A stretch of 41,171 nucleotides of DNA from Candidatus Pseudolachnospira avium (GCA_904420025.1 CAJFTW010000017.1:1-41171), one strand, 5' to 3'. Shown: positions 30,933 to 39,016, counted from the stretch's first letter. Program-made: numbers and translations. Notes: a model not told the origin generated them from the letters alone.

Positions 30933-31286
30933 ATGAATTCCCAGACACTGACCTTTGAGGAAGCCTCCCGGATCTGGGAGGCCATCCGCTCCCACACCGA
31001 CACCCGCGACCCGGATATTGCAGGGCTTTACCAGACCTTCTGCCAGCGGGCCGTCAAATACGCCCACATCCGGGCCGGCTGGAACCTGCTGACCCGGGAG
31101 CAAAAGCAGGGAACGGACAGCAGCCGCACCCACGCCCACGATGCCTTCCTCAACTCCGTGCAGATTCTCGCCCGGCTCCAAGGGGACGCCGGCGCCGCCT
31201 GGAAGGAGGCCCTGGGGGAGGACCGGAAACGGATCGGGGATTTTGCCTGTTATCTGGCCCTTTTTTGGGGGCTGGAAGCACGATAA
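30933..31286 (+). CDS. Small helical protein, fourth gene of the ClpX-like cluster
   Basis: The product has 117 residues. It is helical and soluble: LTFEEASRIWEAIRSHTDTRDPDIAG, then YQTFCQRAVKYAHIRAGWNLLTREQK, then a His- and Asp-containing stretch (SSRTHAHDAFLNSVQILARLQ) and IGDFACYLALFWGLEAR. The His/Asp residues could bind a metal, but no known motif is matched and I cannot assign a function. The ATG at 30933 has GAGAGGA 5 bases upstream; an in-frame start farther upstream would lie in the end of the previous gene and lacks a ribosome site. It follows the third gene by 85 bases. In size and place it could be an adaptor for the ATPase. Confidence 0.65.
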   Translation: MNSQTLTFEEASRIWEAIRSHTDTRDPDIAGLYQTFCQRAVKYAHIRAGWNLLTREQKQGTDSSRTHAHDAFLNSVQILARLQGDAGAAWKEALGEDRKRIGDFACYLALFWGLEAR

Positions 31287-31338
31287 CCTCCGTTCTTCCC
31301 CTGCGGCAATTCGTGGAAACCCTGTCTGCTTTTCTCAC

Positions 31339-31367
31339 TTGACAGTGTTTCACAAATCCGTTACCAT
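31339..31367 (+). promoter_or_regulatory. Sigma-A promoter of the DUF975/PF06541 gene
   Basis: A perfect TTGACA (31339-31344) and TACCAT (31362-31367) are 17 bases apart. The start is near 31374. Confidence 0.65.
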
Positions 31368-31442
31368 GAAAAGGCATGACATTCGCTCAGACGGAATTCC
31401 AATCGTTTTCTGCCGGGCGGAAACAGAAGGAGAAACCGTCCC

Positions 31443-33335
31443 ATGTTTACACGGAAGGAACTGAAGCGCAGAGCCCGGGCGTCCATGAAAGAACATTATC
31501 TGATTTTTGTGGCAGTCTGCCTGATCGCCTCCTTTATCAGCGCAGAGTTTACAAGCTCCCTTACCTTCTCGGAACTGCACATTGTGACTACGGAAACATC
31601 CAGCGCCTCGGTTTCGGATGAGCTCCCTTCGGAGTCTTTTGTCATTTCCGAACGCCGGGTGGAATTTGCGGATGTGCTGGAGGATCTGCTGGAAGGGGAT
31701 TTGGAAGGGGGGCGCCAAAAATCCCAAGAAATTTTGGAAAGGAAGCGTGCGGCCGGAACCCCTGTCCTGGGACGTACCCAGGGGGTTTTGGCCAAAATAG
31801 TCAACCAGATTTCCTCCGGATCCATTCTGGTAACGATTGCCGCAACTGCTGGCTCCCTCACCGGTTCCGACAGTTTAGGCCTAGCCCTGGTAATCCTGGC
31901 CGGCCTTCTATTTTTCTTTGTGTTTTGGTATCTGCTGCAGAATTTATATATTGTCATCTCCCGCCGTATTTTCCTGGAAGGCCGCTGCTATGAAAAAGTA
32001 CCTCTGCAGCGTTTCATCTATCTGCTGCGGATCCGAAAATGGCTGATTACCGCTTGGACTATGTTTGTCACCTGGCTGTTCCAGCTGCTCTGGTCGTTCA
32101 CGGTCATCGGCGGCTTCATCAAACACTACTCCTATTTTCTGGTTCCCTACATTGTAGCGGAAAATCCGGATATACCCACGCTTCGCGCGATCCGGCTGTC
32201 CCGAAAAATGATGAAAGGGCATAAATGGCAGTGCTTTGTCTGGGAACTCTCCTTCCTGGGATGGGATCTGCTGGGGATCCTAACGCTAGGCCTTTCCAAC
32301 GTTTTTTGGAAAAATCCCTATCAGGTAGCCACCTTTTCTGAGTACTATGCCGAGCTTCGCTGCCTGGCAAAAGAAAAGCAAATTCCCGGGACAGAATATC
32401 TCAATGATCGCTATTTGTATGAGCGGCCCTCTCCGGAAGTCATGGAAGAGACCTACGGGGATGTGATTGCCATTTTGGAACAGTCCGATGACAACCTTCA
32501 CCTGCAGGGCTGGAGAGGCTTCCTGGCCCGGAATTTTGGCATTCTGATCCTTCGCACCAAACGGGAACGAGATTACGAGGAACAGCAGGCCCAGCGTGTC
32601 CGGGTGGATGATCTAGTGGAGGCGGTAGAAGGAAAAATATATCCCACACGCCTGTATCCAATTCCGGAGGAAAACCGCCGGCAGATGATCGATATCCTGC
32701 ACTATGTACGCCACTACACCGTCTGGTCCCTGGTCCTGATGTTCTTCATCTTCTCCTTCATCGGCTGGCTCTGGGAGGTAAGCCTTCATCTGGTCACTGC
32801 CGGAGAATTTGTGAACCGGGGAACCATGCACGGCCCTTGGCTTCCCATCTACGGCACCGGCGGTGTGCTGATTTTAACACTGCTGAACCGGTTCCGCAAA
32901 AAGCCTCTGGTGGAATTTATCGCCACCGTTGTCATGTGCGGTATTCTGGAATACTTTACCTCCTATTTCCTGGAGGAGATGACCGGTATGCGCTGGTGGG
33001 ATTACAGCGGCTATTTCCTGAACCTTCACGGCCGCATTTGCGCCGAGGGCCTGCTGGTCTTTGGAGTGGGGGGCCTGGCCATTGTCTACGTGCTGGCACC
33101 ACTGCTGGACAATGCTATTCAGAAGCTATCGGAAAAAAAGCTGGCAGCGATCTGTGCAGTCCTCATTCTGGCCTTTACGGCAGACGCCCTGTACTCCCAA
33201 AAATATCCCAACGCCGGGGAGGGAATCACCGCCCAGACCCAGGGGCCGCTGCTGCCCGGCACAGCCCCTGAGACACAGCGACGGCTGGAGGAAAACCTTC
33301 CCCCGGCCGTCCGCCGCTGCCGGACTTACGGATGA
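31443..33335 (+). CDS. DUF975/PF06541 fusion membrane protein
   Basis: This 630-residue membrane protein joins two Firmicutes families. Residues 1-310 resemble DUF975 (PF06161): an N-terminal KRRARASMKEHY segment, several membrane helices and the conserved RAIRLSRKMMKGHKWQCFVWELSFLGWDLLGILTLGL. A soluble linker of about 100 residues follows. Residues 415-600 are a PF06541 domain (FIFSFIGWLWEVSLH, RGTMHGPWLPIYGTGGV, RWWDYSGYFLNLHGRICAEG). An outer region of about 75 residues between the first two helices is specific to this protein. The function of both domains is unknown; a small-molecule transport or sensing role is a guess. GAAGGAGA precedes the ATG. The gene has its own promoter, so it need not belong to the ClpX-like cluster upstream. 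Confidence 0.82.
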   Translation: MFTRKELKRRARASMKEHYLIFVAVCLIASFISAEFTSSLTFSELHIVTTETSSASVSDELPSESFVISERRVEFADVLEDLLEGDLEGGRQKSQEILERKRAAGTPVLGRTQGVLAKIVNQISSGSILVTIAATAGSLTGSDSLGLALVILAGLLFFFVFWYLLQNLYIVISRRIFLEGRCYEKVPLQRFIYLLRIRKWLITAWTMFVTWLFQLLWSFTVIGGFIKHYSYFLVPYIVAENPDIPTLRAIRLSRKMMKGHKWQCFVWELSFLGWDLLGILTLGLSNVFWKNPYQVATFSEYYAELRCLAKEKQIPGTEYLNDRYLYERPSPEVMEETYGDVIAILEQSDDNLHLQGWRGFLARNFGILILRTKRERDYEEQQAQRVRVDDLVEAVEGKIYPTRLYPIPEENRRQMIDILHYVRHYTVWSLVLMFFIFSFIGWLWEVSLHLVTAGEFVNRGTMHGPWLPIYGTGGVLILTLLNRFRKKPLVEFIATVVMCGILEYFTSYFLEEMTGMRWWDYSGYFLNLHGRICAEGLLVFGVGGLAIVYVLAPLLDNAIQKLSEKKLAAICAVLILAFTADALYSQKYPNAGEGITAQTQGPLLPGTAPETQRRLEENLPPAVRRCRTYG

Positions 33336-33486
33336 CCGGGAAGTCCCGCGGATTCACGGTATCTGCGCCGCTTTTCGGTTTAATTCCCGGTATGCGCCGC
33401 CCAATCCGCTGGATCCCCAGATATTGGTGGGAATTCTCCATTGGTCCCACACCTTTCTTTTTCACTGAAAAATTTTAAAGCTTTTT

Positions 33487-34089
33487 TCAGTCCACCCACG
33501 GCCGGATCCGGTACTGGGCCCCCACGGACCGGCAGATCTCCCGGCACTGGTCCTCCTCCTCCGGCGTCAGCGTGGTCTCCACGGTGGTGAACACCACATG
33601 GGGCACATAGCGGGTGCAGTCCCGGGCAAACTGCAGCATGGCCTCGTAGGATCCCTCCCCAAATTTGGGGCGCACCAGCTCCAGGTAACGCTTGGGATCC
33701 GGGGTATTCAGGCTGATGGACACGGTGTCAATGAGCCCCTCCAGCAGCGGCGCCACCGGTTTCCCATGGATCAGGTCCCCCAGGCCGTTGGTATTGATGC
33801 GGATGGGGATGGAGAAGTGCTCTTTGGCATACCGGGCTGTAGCCAGCAGCACTTCCAGTGCCTCCATGGGCTCCCCGAAGCCGCAGAAAACCAGCTCCTT
33901 GTAACGGCTCATATCAAATTTATCAAACTCCGCCAGCACCTCCTCCAGGGTGGGAGTGTGCTCCAGCCACAGGCTGCCGGAATCCTCCATGTGATCACGG
34001 GTCTGCCGCAGGCAGAAGGTACAGGCACAGGGACAGCGGTTGGTAAGGTTCACATACAGGCCGCTTCCCACTTCATATAAGATTGTCAT
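33487..34089 (-). CDS. Radical SAM protein of the TatD-linked type
   Basis: The 200-residue product is a short radical SAM enzyme. The iron-sulfur cluster motif Cx3Cx2C is C19, C23 and C26 (RCPCACTFCLRQ), followed by the GFGEP box (ELVFCGFGEPMEA) and RINTNGLGDLIHGKPVAPLLEGLIDTVSISLN. This reads like the small family annotated as TatD-associated radical SAM proteins; no tatD gene is visible in the window. Reaction and substrate are unknown. The start at 34089 has AGAGGA upstream. It lies 58 bases after the pyridoxal kinase gene on the same strand and may be co-transcribed. The length is shorter than most radical SAM enzymes but is normal for this family. Confidence 0.82.
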   Translation of the reverse strand: MTILYEVGSGLYVNLTNRCPCACTFCLRQTRDHMEDSGSLWLEHTPTLEEVLAEFDKFDMSRYKELVFCGFGEPMEALEVLLATARYAKEHFSIPIRINTNGLGDLIHGKPVAPLLEGLIDTVSISLNTPDPKRYLELVRPKFGEGSYEAMLQFARDCTRYVPHVVFTTVETTLTPEEEDQCREICRSVGAQYRIRPWVD

Positions 34090-34147
34090 GGCATTTTCCT
34101 CTTTTCTGCTCTTGCTGTCCGCGGAGCCCCAGGGCTCCGGCTCTGCA

Positions 34148-34981
34148 TTATTTTAAGGTTCCCAGAAACTCCTCAAAGCAAACCCCATCCGTCAAGGGCA
34201 GGTCCATCTCAATGGAGCGGGCAATACATTTTTTGATGAACCGGGATGCCTTCCGCACCGACTGCTGGAAGGGCACGCCGTTTACCGCATCCGCTGCCAC
34301 AATAGCTGAAAAAATATCCCCCGTACCAGAACGCTGGGTCCCCACCCGGTGGGTGCGGAGAACAGAAGGCTCTTTCCCCCGCTCATAGCAGTAGTTAGCG
34401 ATAAATTCCCCCTGGGGGATGCCGGTAATAACCACCTTCTCCGGCCCCTGGTCGCTGAGGGCGGCAGCCAACCGGTTCAGCTCAGACCGCTTCCAGTGCT
34501 CCTCCCGGAACGGCGTGTCCGTAAGAATACAGGCTTCCGTCAAGTTTGGCGTCAAAATATCCGCATAGGCCACCAGCTTCTTCATCTCCTGGCACATCTC
34601 CTCCGTGTAGGTGGCATAGGGCTTTCCGTGATCCCCCATCACCGGGTCCACCAAAACCCAGCTGTCCAGGCGCCCAAACTCCTGCAGGAAACGGATCACC
34701 ATGCGGATCTGTTCCTTAGAGCCCAAAAAGCCGGTACAAATCCCAGAAAACTGCAGATCCAGCTTTTTCCACTCCTGCATGTAGGGCAGCATCCGGTCTG
34801 TATAGTCATCAAAAAAGAAGCTGGGGAAACCGGTATGGTTGGAAAAAATGGACGTGGGGAGCGGGCAGCACTGGATCTTCATCACGGAAATAATCGGAAG
34901 CGCCACGGCAATGGAACAGCGGCCAAAGCCAGACAGGTCGTTGATCACCGCAATTTTTTTCTGATGATTGTGCTCACTCAT
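34148..34981 (-). CDS. pdxK: Pyridoxal/pyridoxamine kinase
   Basis: This enzyme phosphorylates pyridoxal or pyridoxamine with ATP in the vitamin B6 salvage pathway, in the cytoplasm. The 277-residue product has the PdxK/PdxY layout of the ribokinase superfamily: KIAVINDLSGFGRCSIAVALPIIS at the start, DPVMGDHGKPYATY near the middle, TPNLTEACILTD, and RSGTGDIFSAIV near the end with the GTGD anion-hole and catalytic aspartate. The start at 34981 has AGGAGG 5 bases upstream; a longer in-frame version from 35050 adds residues with no family likeness. The organism makes several PLP enzymes, such as the aldolase at 40001. It is probably co-transcribed with the radical SAM gene. Confidence 0.88.
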   Translation of the reverse strand: MSEHNHQKKIAVINDLSGFGRCSIAVALPIISVMKIQCCPLPTSIFSNHTGFPSFFFDDYTDRMLPYMQEWKKLDLQFSGICTGFLGSKEQIRMVIRFLQEFGRLDSWVLVDPVMGDHGKPYATYTEEMCQEMKKLVAYADILTPNLTEACILTDTPFREEHWKRSELNRLAAALSDQGPEKVVITGIPQGEFIANYCYERGKEPSVLRTHRVGTQRSGTGDIFSAIVAADAVNGVPFQQSVRKASRFIKKCIARSIEMDLPLTDGVCFEEFLGTLK

Positions 34982-35093
34982 ATATTCCTCCTCGCCGCAT
35001 TTCCGCACTGCCCCGGAACCAGCCGGCCCCGTGGGCACTGGCATTATCATAGAGGAAATTTGCCCCTTTTAAAACAGCCAGTTTTTAACATTT

Positions 35094-35921
35094 TCACCAG
35101 TCCAGTTTGTCTCCCGGCCGCCGGCCAACGGCTTCCCCCATACGCACCGGGAATTCCCGCCCCTGGGCGGAAGCCCGCAGGATTTCTGGCCGGATCTCCA
35201 CCGTCCCAGCCTGCAGAAGAAGAATAATAGTGGACCCGCCAAATTCAAACCGCCCTTTTTCCTGGCCTCGGACAAAAGAACTTCTTCCCGGTTCATAGTT
35301 ACAGATCCTCCCTACCAGCATAGCCCCTACTTCCATAAACACCAGATCCCCAAAATTTTCTGTGCGCAGCACCGTATACTCCCGGCAGTTCTGCCGGTAG
35401 ATCGGGCAGGTTTCCGCGGCAATAGGCTGCACCGTGTGCAGAATCCCCGGGATTACCCGGTTCCGGCTTTTCCTGCCGGCATCCGGATAGCAATATCGGT
35501 GATAGTGGGAAGGGGTCAGGCGGAAGAGCAGGCACTGGCCGCCGGCGTAAGCCGCCGGCAGCCTCCGGCTCCGCAGCAAATCTTCCGCCGTGTACGAAAT
35601 CCCTTTAACCGGGAAAACTGCGTCCTCAGAAATCGGGTACACAGTCAGCAAACCGTCACAGGGGGCAATCAGATGGCCCGGGGTCCTGTCCATTGGCCTT
35701 GCTCCCGGACGCAGGCGGCGGACAAAGAAAGCATTGAAGCTGGGCCAATCCTCCCGGAGGAAATCCCCCAGATCCAGATGGTTCATACGGATAAACAGAG
35801 GGATCAAAAACCGAGACTTACGGCTATCCAAAAACCGGCCCACTCTCCGGGAGAGGGCCGGCCGGGTCAAAAGCTTCTGAAAAATACACCCTAAACGTTT
35901 TCGATAGAGAAAGGTGACCAT
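35094..35921 (-). CDS. psd: Phosphatidylserine decarboxylase
   Basis: Psd converts phosphatidylserine to phosphatidylethanolamine at the membrane and makes its own pyruvoyl group by self-cleavage. The 275-residue product contains WPSFNAFFVRRLRPGARP, the PCDG aspartate (D89), LTPSHYHRYCYP with the active histidines (about 139-141), MEVGAMLVGRI, and the cleavage site FGGS at S230 (usually LGST). That serine would become the pyruvoyl group of the small chain. The N-terminus is basic rather than clearly membrane-spanning. The ATG at 35921 lies 31 bases inside the end of pssA, so translation is probably coupled. It is the last gene of the operon flippase-type protein, pssA, psd. Confidence 0.92.
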   Translation of the reverse strand: MVTFLYRKRLGCIFQKLLTRPALSRRVGRFLDSRKSRFLIPLFIRMNHLDLGDFLREDWPSFNAFFVRRLRPGARPMDRTPGHLIAPCDGLLTVYPISEDAVFPVKGISYTAEDLLRSRRLPAAYAGGQCLLFRLTPSHYHRYCYPDAGRKSRNRVIPGILHTVQPIAAETCPIYRQNCREYTVLRTENFGDLVFMEVGAMLVGRICNYEPGRSSFVRGQEKGRFEFGGSTIILLLQAGTVEIRPEILRASAQGREFPVRMGEAVGRRPGDKLDW

Positions 35922-36544
35922 ACAATTCGATCTCCATACCGCAGCAGCAGAAGAAACACAATAGTTCCCAGCGCCGCTACCACAATGAGGCCATGCATAT
36001 AAACCTTCTTCACTTTAATTTTGCTCAGAAAAGCCAGGCCTAAAATCAACAGGGCAAAGTTATAAAAACGCACCACCGTAAACTTGGTAGGAATATCCAA
36101 AAGCAGCATGGTGGGAATCAGCAAGGAGGCAGTCGTCACAGGAAGCCCCAGATAATACTTCCGCTTGCCGCTCTCTGCCTGCACCCGGTTCATCTCCTGC
36201 ACGTTAAAATACCCCAGTCGGATCACCGCTGCCAGCACATAAAAAATCATGCAGAAATAACCGAACAGGGAGCGGATGCCTGTGGCATAGCCGATCATAG
36301 CCGGAAAGACACCAAAGCAGACCAGGTCGCACAGAGAATCTATCTGGATGCCAAAGGTTTTCTCGTCCTCCGTCCGCTTACAGGTGCGGGCGATCGCCCC
36401 GTCGAACATATCGCAGAAGCCGCAGATCATCAAGCATAGTACCGCTACCCGCAGGTTTTTCTGCATGGCCTGCATCATACCGACCATGGCAGAGCCAAGG
36501 CCCACATACGTCAAAATCACGGAATAATTATAGTAGCCAATCAT
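35891..36544 (-). CDS. pssA: CDP-diacylglycerol-serine O-phosphatidyltransferase
   Basis: PssA joins CDP-diacylglycerol and serine to form phosphatidylserine, the substrate of the Psd enzyme encoded next. The 217-residue membrane protein carries the CDP-alcohol phosphatidyltransferase signature from D45 to D73 (CDMFDGAIAR then FGIQIDSLCD). The gap between R53 and G65 is 11 rather than 8 residues, as in many Clostridial PssA proteins. About six membrane helices are visible. The start at 36544 has GGGGGAGGGA about 7 bases upstream, and its ATGA overlaps the stop codon of the upstream gene. Other CDP-alcohol transferases are possible, but the psd gene beside it makes serine the likely acceptor. 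Confidence 0.9.
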   Translation of the reverse strand: MIGYYNYSVILTYVGLGSAMVGMMQAMQKNLRVAVLCLMICGFCDMFDGAIARTCKRTEDEKTFGIQIDSLCDLVCFGVFPAMIGYATGIRSLFGYFCMIFYVLAAVIRLGYFNVQEMNRVQAESGKRKYYLGLPVTTASLLIPTMLLLDIPTKFTVVRFYNFALLILGLAFLSKIKVKKVYMHGLIVVAALGTIVFLLLLRYGDRIVWSPFSIENV

Positions 36545-37599
36545 TGCGAAATTCCCTCCCCCGAATCCGCGCGCCGCGGTCTGCGCACAATGTGCGACAG
36601 CTGAATGCCGCAAAGAACCAGGCCAGACAGCAGCACCATAAAATAGAATGAAATCCCCCGGGACAACAACACCGCCGATGTCAGCAGCTTTGATCCAAAT
36701 ACCGGACCAAACAAGATCAGGAACACGGATTCGCTGGCTCCCACCGCCCCCGGCAGCGGCAGCATATCCACACACATGGAAAGAAGCAGCTGTACCGCAA
36801 TCAGCGTCCCCACCCCGTACTGGCTAAGGCCAAAGGCACGGTATACCAGGTACGGAACCACCAGCAACGCCAGCCGCTGCAGGGTAAGCACTGCGAAGGT
36901 ACGCAGCACCACCAACGGATGGGTACGCATAAACTCTGCGCAGCGGCGGTACTGTATGCTCTTTCTGGCCAGGGAAAACACCTGCCGTTCCGGATGCTTC
37001 ACCAGGCGAAGCTTACCCAGGAGCTTCATGGTCCCGGTGCTAAGCCGAAAAACCAGCTTTTTGGAAAAAAGAAGAAACCCCAAAGCCAGAATCAGCAGCA
37101 CGTTCATAACCAGCCCCAGGGCAAACAGGATCCGCATTTGATACAGCATCCCCTTCATCATTGGCCAGTTTGCCAGAAAAAAAACCAGGGCCAGCAGCAG
37201 GAATGCCAGCTTATACAGGGCGGTCACAATCAAAATCAACACGGTAGAATCCGACAGCCGGTAACCATCCTGCTTCATATAAACCAACTGCATGGGCTGA
37301 CCCCCGGTACTGGACGGGGTCAGCGCGCTGAAGTAAAACTCCACAAAGGAATACTTAAAACAGCGCCAGATCGACATGGACTGGCCCAGGCCGTGCAGAA
37401 GAACCCGGATGCACCAGCCTCCGCAAAAAATATAAAACAACATGGAAACCGCTGCCAACAGAATGTACTCCTTTTTGGCCGACAGCATCGACTCCCACAC
37501 CAAGGATAAATTCCGATCCCGGAGCAGCAAGTAAAAAGTGATTCCCATCAACACCAGCAATACTGCAATCTGCAGCACCATCTTTTGGGGACGGCCCAT
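36541..37599 (-). CDS. YbhN/MprF-N-type membrane protein (UPF0104, flippase-like)
   Basis: The 352-residue protein has about eight membrane helices and matches the family of lysylphosphatidylglycerol synthase membrane domains (YbhN, UPF0104, AglD-like): SALTPSSTGGQPMQLVYMK near residues 108-126 and PLPGAVGASESVFLILF near the end. In MprF this domain flips a modified phospholipid across the membrane; the synthase domain is absent here. Placement as the first gene before pssA and psd, with an ATGA overlap to pssA, suggests a link to the movement or handling of PS or PE, which is inference. The start at 37599 has AAGGAG 5 bases upstream. A promoter lies at 37665-37693. Confidence 0.85.
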   Translation of the reverse strand: MGRPQKMVLQIAVLLVLMGITFYLLLRDRNLSLVWESMLSAKKEYILLAAVSMLFYIFCGGWCIRVLLHGLGQSMSIWRCFKYSFVEFYFSALTPSSTGGQPMQLVYMKQDGYRLSDSTVLILIVTALYKLAFLLLALVFFLANWPMMKGMLYQMRILFALGLVMNVLLILALGFLLFSKKLVFRLSTGTMKLLGKLRLVKHPERQVFSLARKSIQYRRCAEFMRTHPLVVLRTFAVLTLQRLALLVVPYLVYRAFGLSQYGVGTLIAVQLLLSMCVDMLPLPGAVGASESVFLILFGPVFGSKLLTSAVLLSRGISFYFMVLLSGLVLCGIQLSHIVRRPRRADSGEGISQ

Positions 37600-37664
37600 T
37601 TTTTCTCCTTCCGTCGCTCCACCTCCCAGGAGGTATTGCCAATTCACCCCTTCACTGAAAGATA

Positions 37665-37693
37665 AGTATAACACGGAAACCTCTTTTTGTCTT
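37665..37693 (-). promoter_or_regulatory. Promoter of the phospholipid operon
   Basis: AAGACA (37688-37693, minus strand) and TATACT (37665-37670) are 17 bases apart, with a TGN extension before the -10. The start is near 37658. Confidence 0.6.
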
Positions 37694-37718
37694 TAAGAAA
37701 CCATAAATTTTTCTGAAC

Positions 37719-37733
37719 AATCTTTGGAAGATT
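37719..37733. promoter_or_regulatory. Palindrome between divergent promoters, candidate operator
   Basis: AATCTT and AAGATT flank TGG and touch the -35 box of the HIT gene promoter (37735). The site lies between the divergent promoters of the phospholipid operon and the HIT gene and could control either. Confidence 0.3.
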
Positions 37734-37734
37734 C

Positions 37735-37763
37735 TTGCAAACAGGCCAGCTACCCCTTAAAAT
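37735..37763 (+). promoter_or_regulatory. Sigma-A promoter of the HIT protein gene
   Basis: TTGCAA (37735-37740) and TAAAAT (37758-37763) are 17 bases apart. The start is near 37770. Confidence 0.6.
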
Positions 37764-37805
37764 AGGAAGAAACAGAACCATATTTTGGAAAGGCGGATTA
37801 TAGAA

Positions 37806-38222
37806 ATGAAAGATTCTTCTTGTATCTTCTGCAAAATTGCCAACGGGGAAATTCCCTCCACCACCCTCTATGAGGATGATAATTTCCGGGTAATTCTGGA
37901 TCTGGGGCCGGCCAGCCGGGGACATGCACTGATTCTCCCCAAAGAGCATTTTGCCGATGTCTGTGCCCTGCCGGAACAGTTGGCCGCCAAGGCCCTTCCT
38001 CTGGGCGCCAGGATTGGAGCGGCCATGAAGCAGGCGTTGGGCTGTGATGGTTTTAACCTGGTACAAAACAATGGTGAGGCAGCCGGACAGACGGTGTTCC
38101 ACTTCCATATGCACGTAATCCCCCGATATGCAGGCGGTCCGTCCATGGTCACTTGGACGCCCGGGGAAAGTACGCCGGAAGAGTTGGCGGAGACCGCCAA
38201 GGCAATTCAAAAGGCCCTGTAA
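37806..38222 (+). CDS. HIT family nucleotide hydrolase (HINT-like)
   Basis: HIT proteins hydrolyse nucleoside phosphoramidates or dinucleotides through a histidine triad. The 138-residue product has the triad HFHMHV (H99, H101, H103) followed by IPRY, and the family start CIFCKIANGEIPSTTLYED. The N-terminal CxxC (C6, C9) often binds zinc with later residues in HINT-like members. It acts in the cytoplasm as a dimer in known relatives. The ATG at 37806 is chosen over an upstream in-frame TTG because GGAAAGGCGG sits at the right distance and the family begins here. It has its own promoter and a strong terminator, so it is a single-gene unit divergent from the phospholipid operon. Confidence 0.92.
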   Translation: MKDSSCIFCKIANGEIPSTTLYEDDNFRVILDLGPASRGHALILPKEHFADVCALPEQLAAKALPLGARIGAAMKQALGCDGFNLVQNNGEAAGQTVFHFHMHVIPRYAGGPSMVTWTPGESTPEELAETAKAIQKAL

Positions 38223-38256
38223 TGTTTCTTCCCCCTTTCCGGGTGAAAGGATAACT

Positions 38257-38293
38257 GGCTTCCGCACTCTTTTTGAGCTGTGGAAGCCTTTTT
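38257..38293 (+). terminator. Intrinsic terminator of the HIT gene
   Basis: GGCTTCC (38257-38263) pairs with GGAAGCC (38282-38288), with further inner pairing (CTC/GAG) around a T-rich loop, followed by TTTTT. The minus strand has no T-run, so it mainly serves the plus strand. Confidence 0.85.
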
Positions 38294-38558
38294 ATCCATC
38301 CTCTTCAATCACCTGCAGCTCCAGGTAGTCAAAGTCAATCTGCTCCACAAAGCAGTCCCTGCTGAAGCGTGTCCGGGCCCGGCGCTGAAATTCCCGTATA
38401 TTGGCGTCCAGCCAGATGGGCACGCTTAAATCAAACTCCACGCAGATCTCCCGCAGCGCCTCCAGCACCTTGGTGGTGCGGGTGGCCGGCGTGGTATTTT
38501 CCACCACCGTATCCCGCAGCAGGTGGTTGTCCTTCCATATTTTCCCCCAGATTCTCAT
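38292..38558 (-). CDS. Small conserved Clostridial protein of unknown function
   Basis: The 88-residue product contains VPIWLDANIREFQRRARTRFSRDCFVEQIDFDYLELQVIEED, a pattern I associate with small conserved hypothetical proteins of Clostridia; the function is unknown. It is soluble, with a basic middle and an acidic end. CAGGAG lies 8 bases before the ATG, inside the MarR gene, and the ATG overlaps the MarR stop codon as ATGA, so both are translated from one mRNA. Being the only partner of the MarR gene, it may be the regulated target or a helper of the regulator; the sequence does not say which. Confidence 0.75.
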   Translation of the reverse strand: MRIWGKIWKDNHLLRDTVVENTTPATRTTKVLEALREICVEFDLSVPIWLDANIREFQRRARTRFSRDCFVEQIDFDYLELQVIEEDG

Positions 38559-39016
38559 TGGCCTGGCTCCTGTATTTTCTGTAAAAATTGAATCATTCCC
38601 TGAAAACTTTTGCGCAGCTGTTCTTTTTCTTCCTGGCTGCTGGCTTCCAGGGCCTCCCGCACCGGCTGGAGCGCCTGAAGGGCGAAGGCCCTCAGCCGGT
38701 CCCTCCCTTCTGGAGTAATATGAATGTAGACCAGACGCCGGTTCACCTGGTCATGTACCCGCTCCACATACATCTTCGTCTCCAAATCATTCACCAGCTT
38801 CGTCAGCTGCTGCTTAGAAATCTGCAGTTCCTCCGCCAGCTGCGTCATGGTCATGGGATTCTGCCCAGCCCGTCCCAGGGTAAATAAAATGAAAAAGGTA
38901 TGTGAATTCATCCGCCACTCCGCATCCAGAACAGCAGACTTCTTCAGCTTCAGCATAAAACCCGAAAACACATCAAAAAATAAGGATGTCAGTTGCTCAT
39001 CCTGCACGTCACACAT
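38555..39016 (-). CDS. MarR family transcriptional regulator
   Basis: The 153-residue product has the MarR layout: an N-terminal dimerisation helix (DEQLTSLFFDVFSGFMLKLKKSA), a winged helix with MTMTQLAEELQISKQQLTKLVNDLETKMYVERVHDQVNRRLVYIHIT-type segments, where DQVNRR is the wing, and a C-terminal helix pair. It is a dimeric DNA-binding protein of the cytoplasm, usually a repressor relieved by a phenolic or oxidising signal; its ligand is unknown. The start at 39016 has GAGGAG 7 bases upstream. A good promoter is at 39068-39097 and a palindrome at 39112-39126 lies just upstream, as expected for self-regulation. The 88-residue gene follows with an ATGA overlap. Confidence 0.9.
   Translation of the reverse strand: MCDVQDEQLTSLFFDVFSGFMLKLKKSAVLDAEWRMNSHTFFILFTLGRAGQNPMTMTQLAEELQISKQQLTKLVNDLETKMYVERVHDQVNRRLVYIHITPEGRDRLRAFALQALQPVREALEASSQEEKEQLRKSFQGMIQFLQKIQEPGQ

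Noticed and set aside
33465-33490. Hairpin between the DUF975 fusion gene and the radical SAM gene
   Set aside because: The stem consists almost only of A-T pairs and overlaps the stop codon; it is too weak to call.
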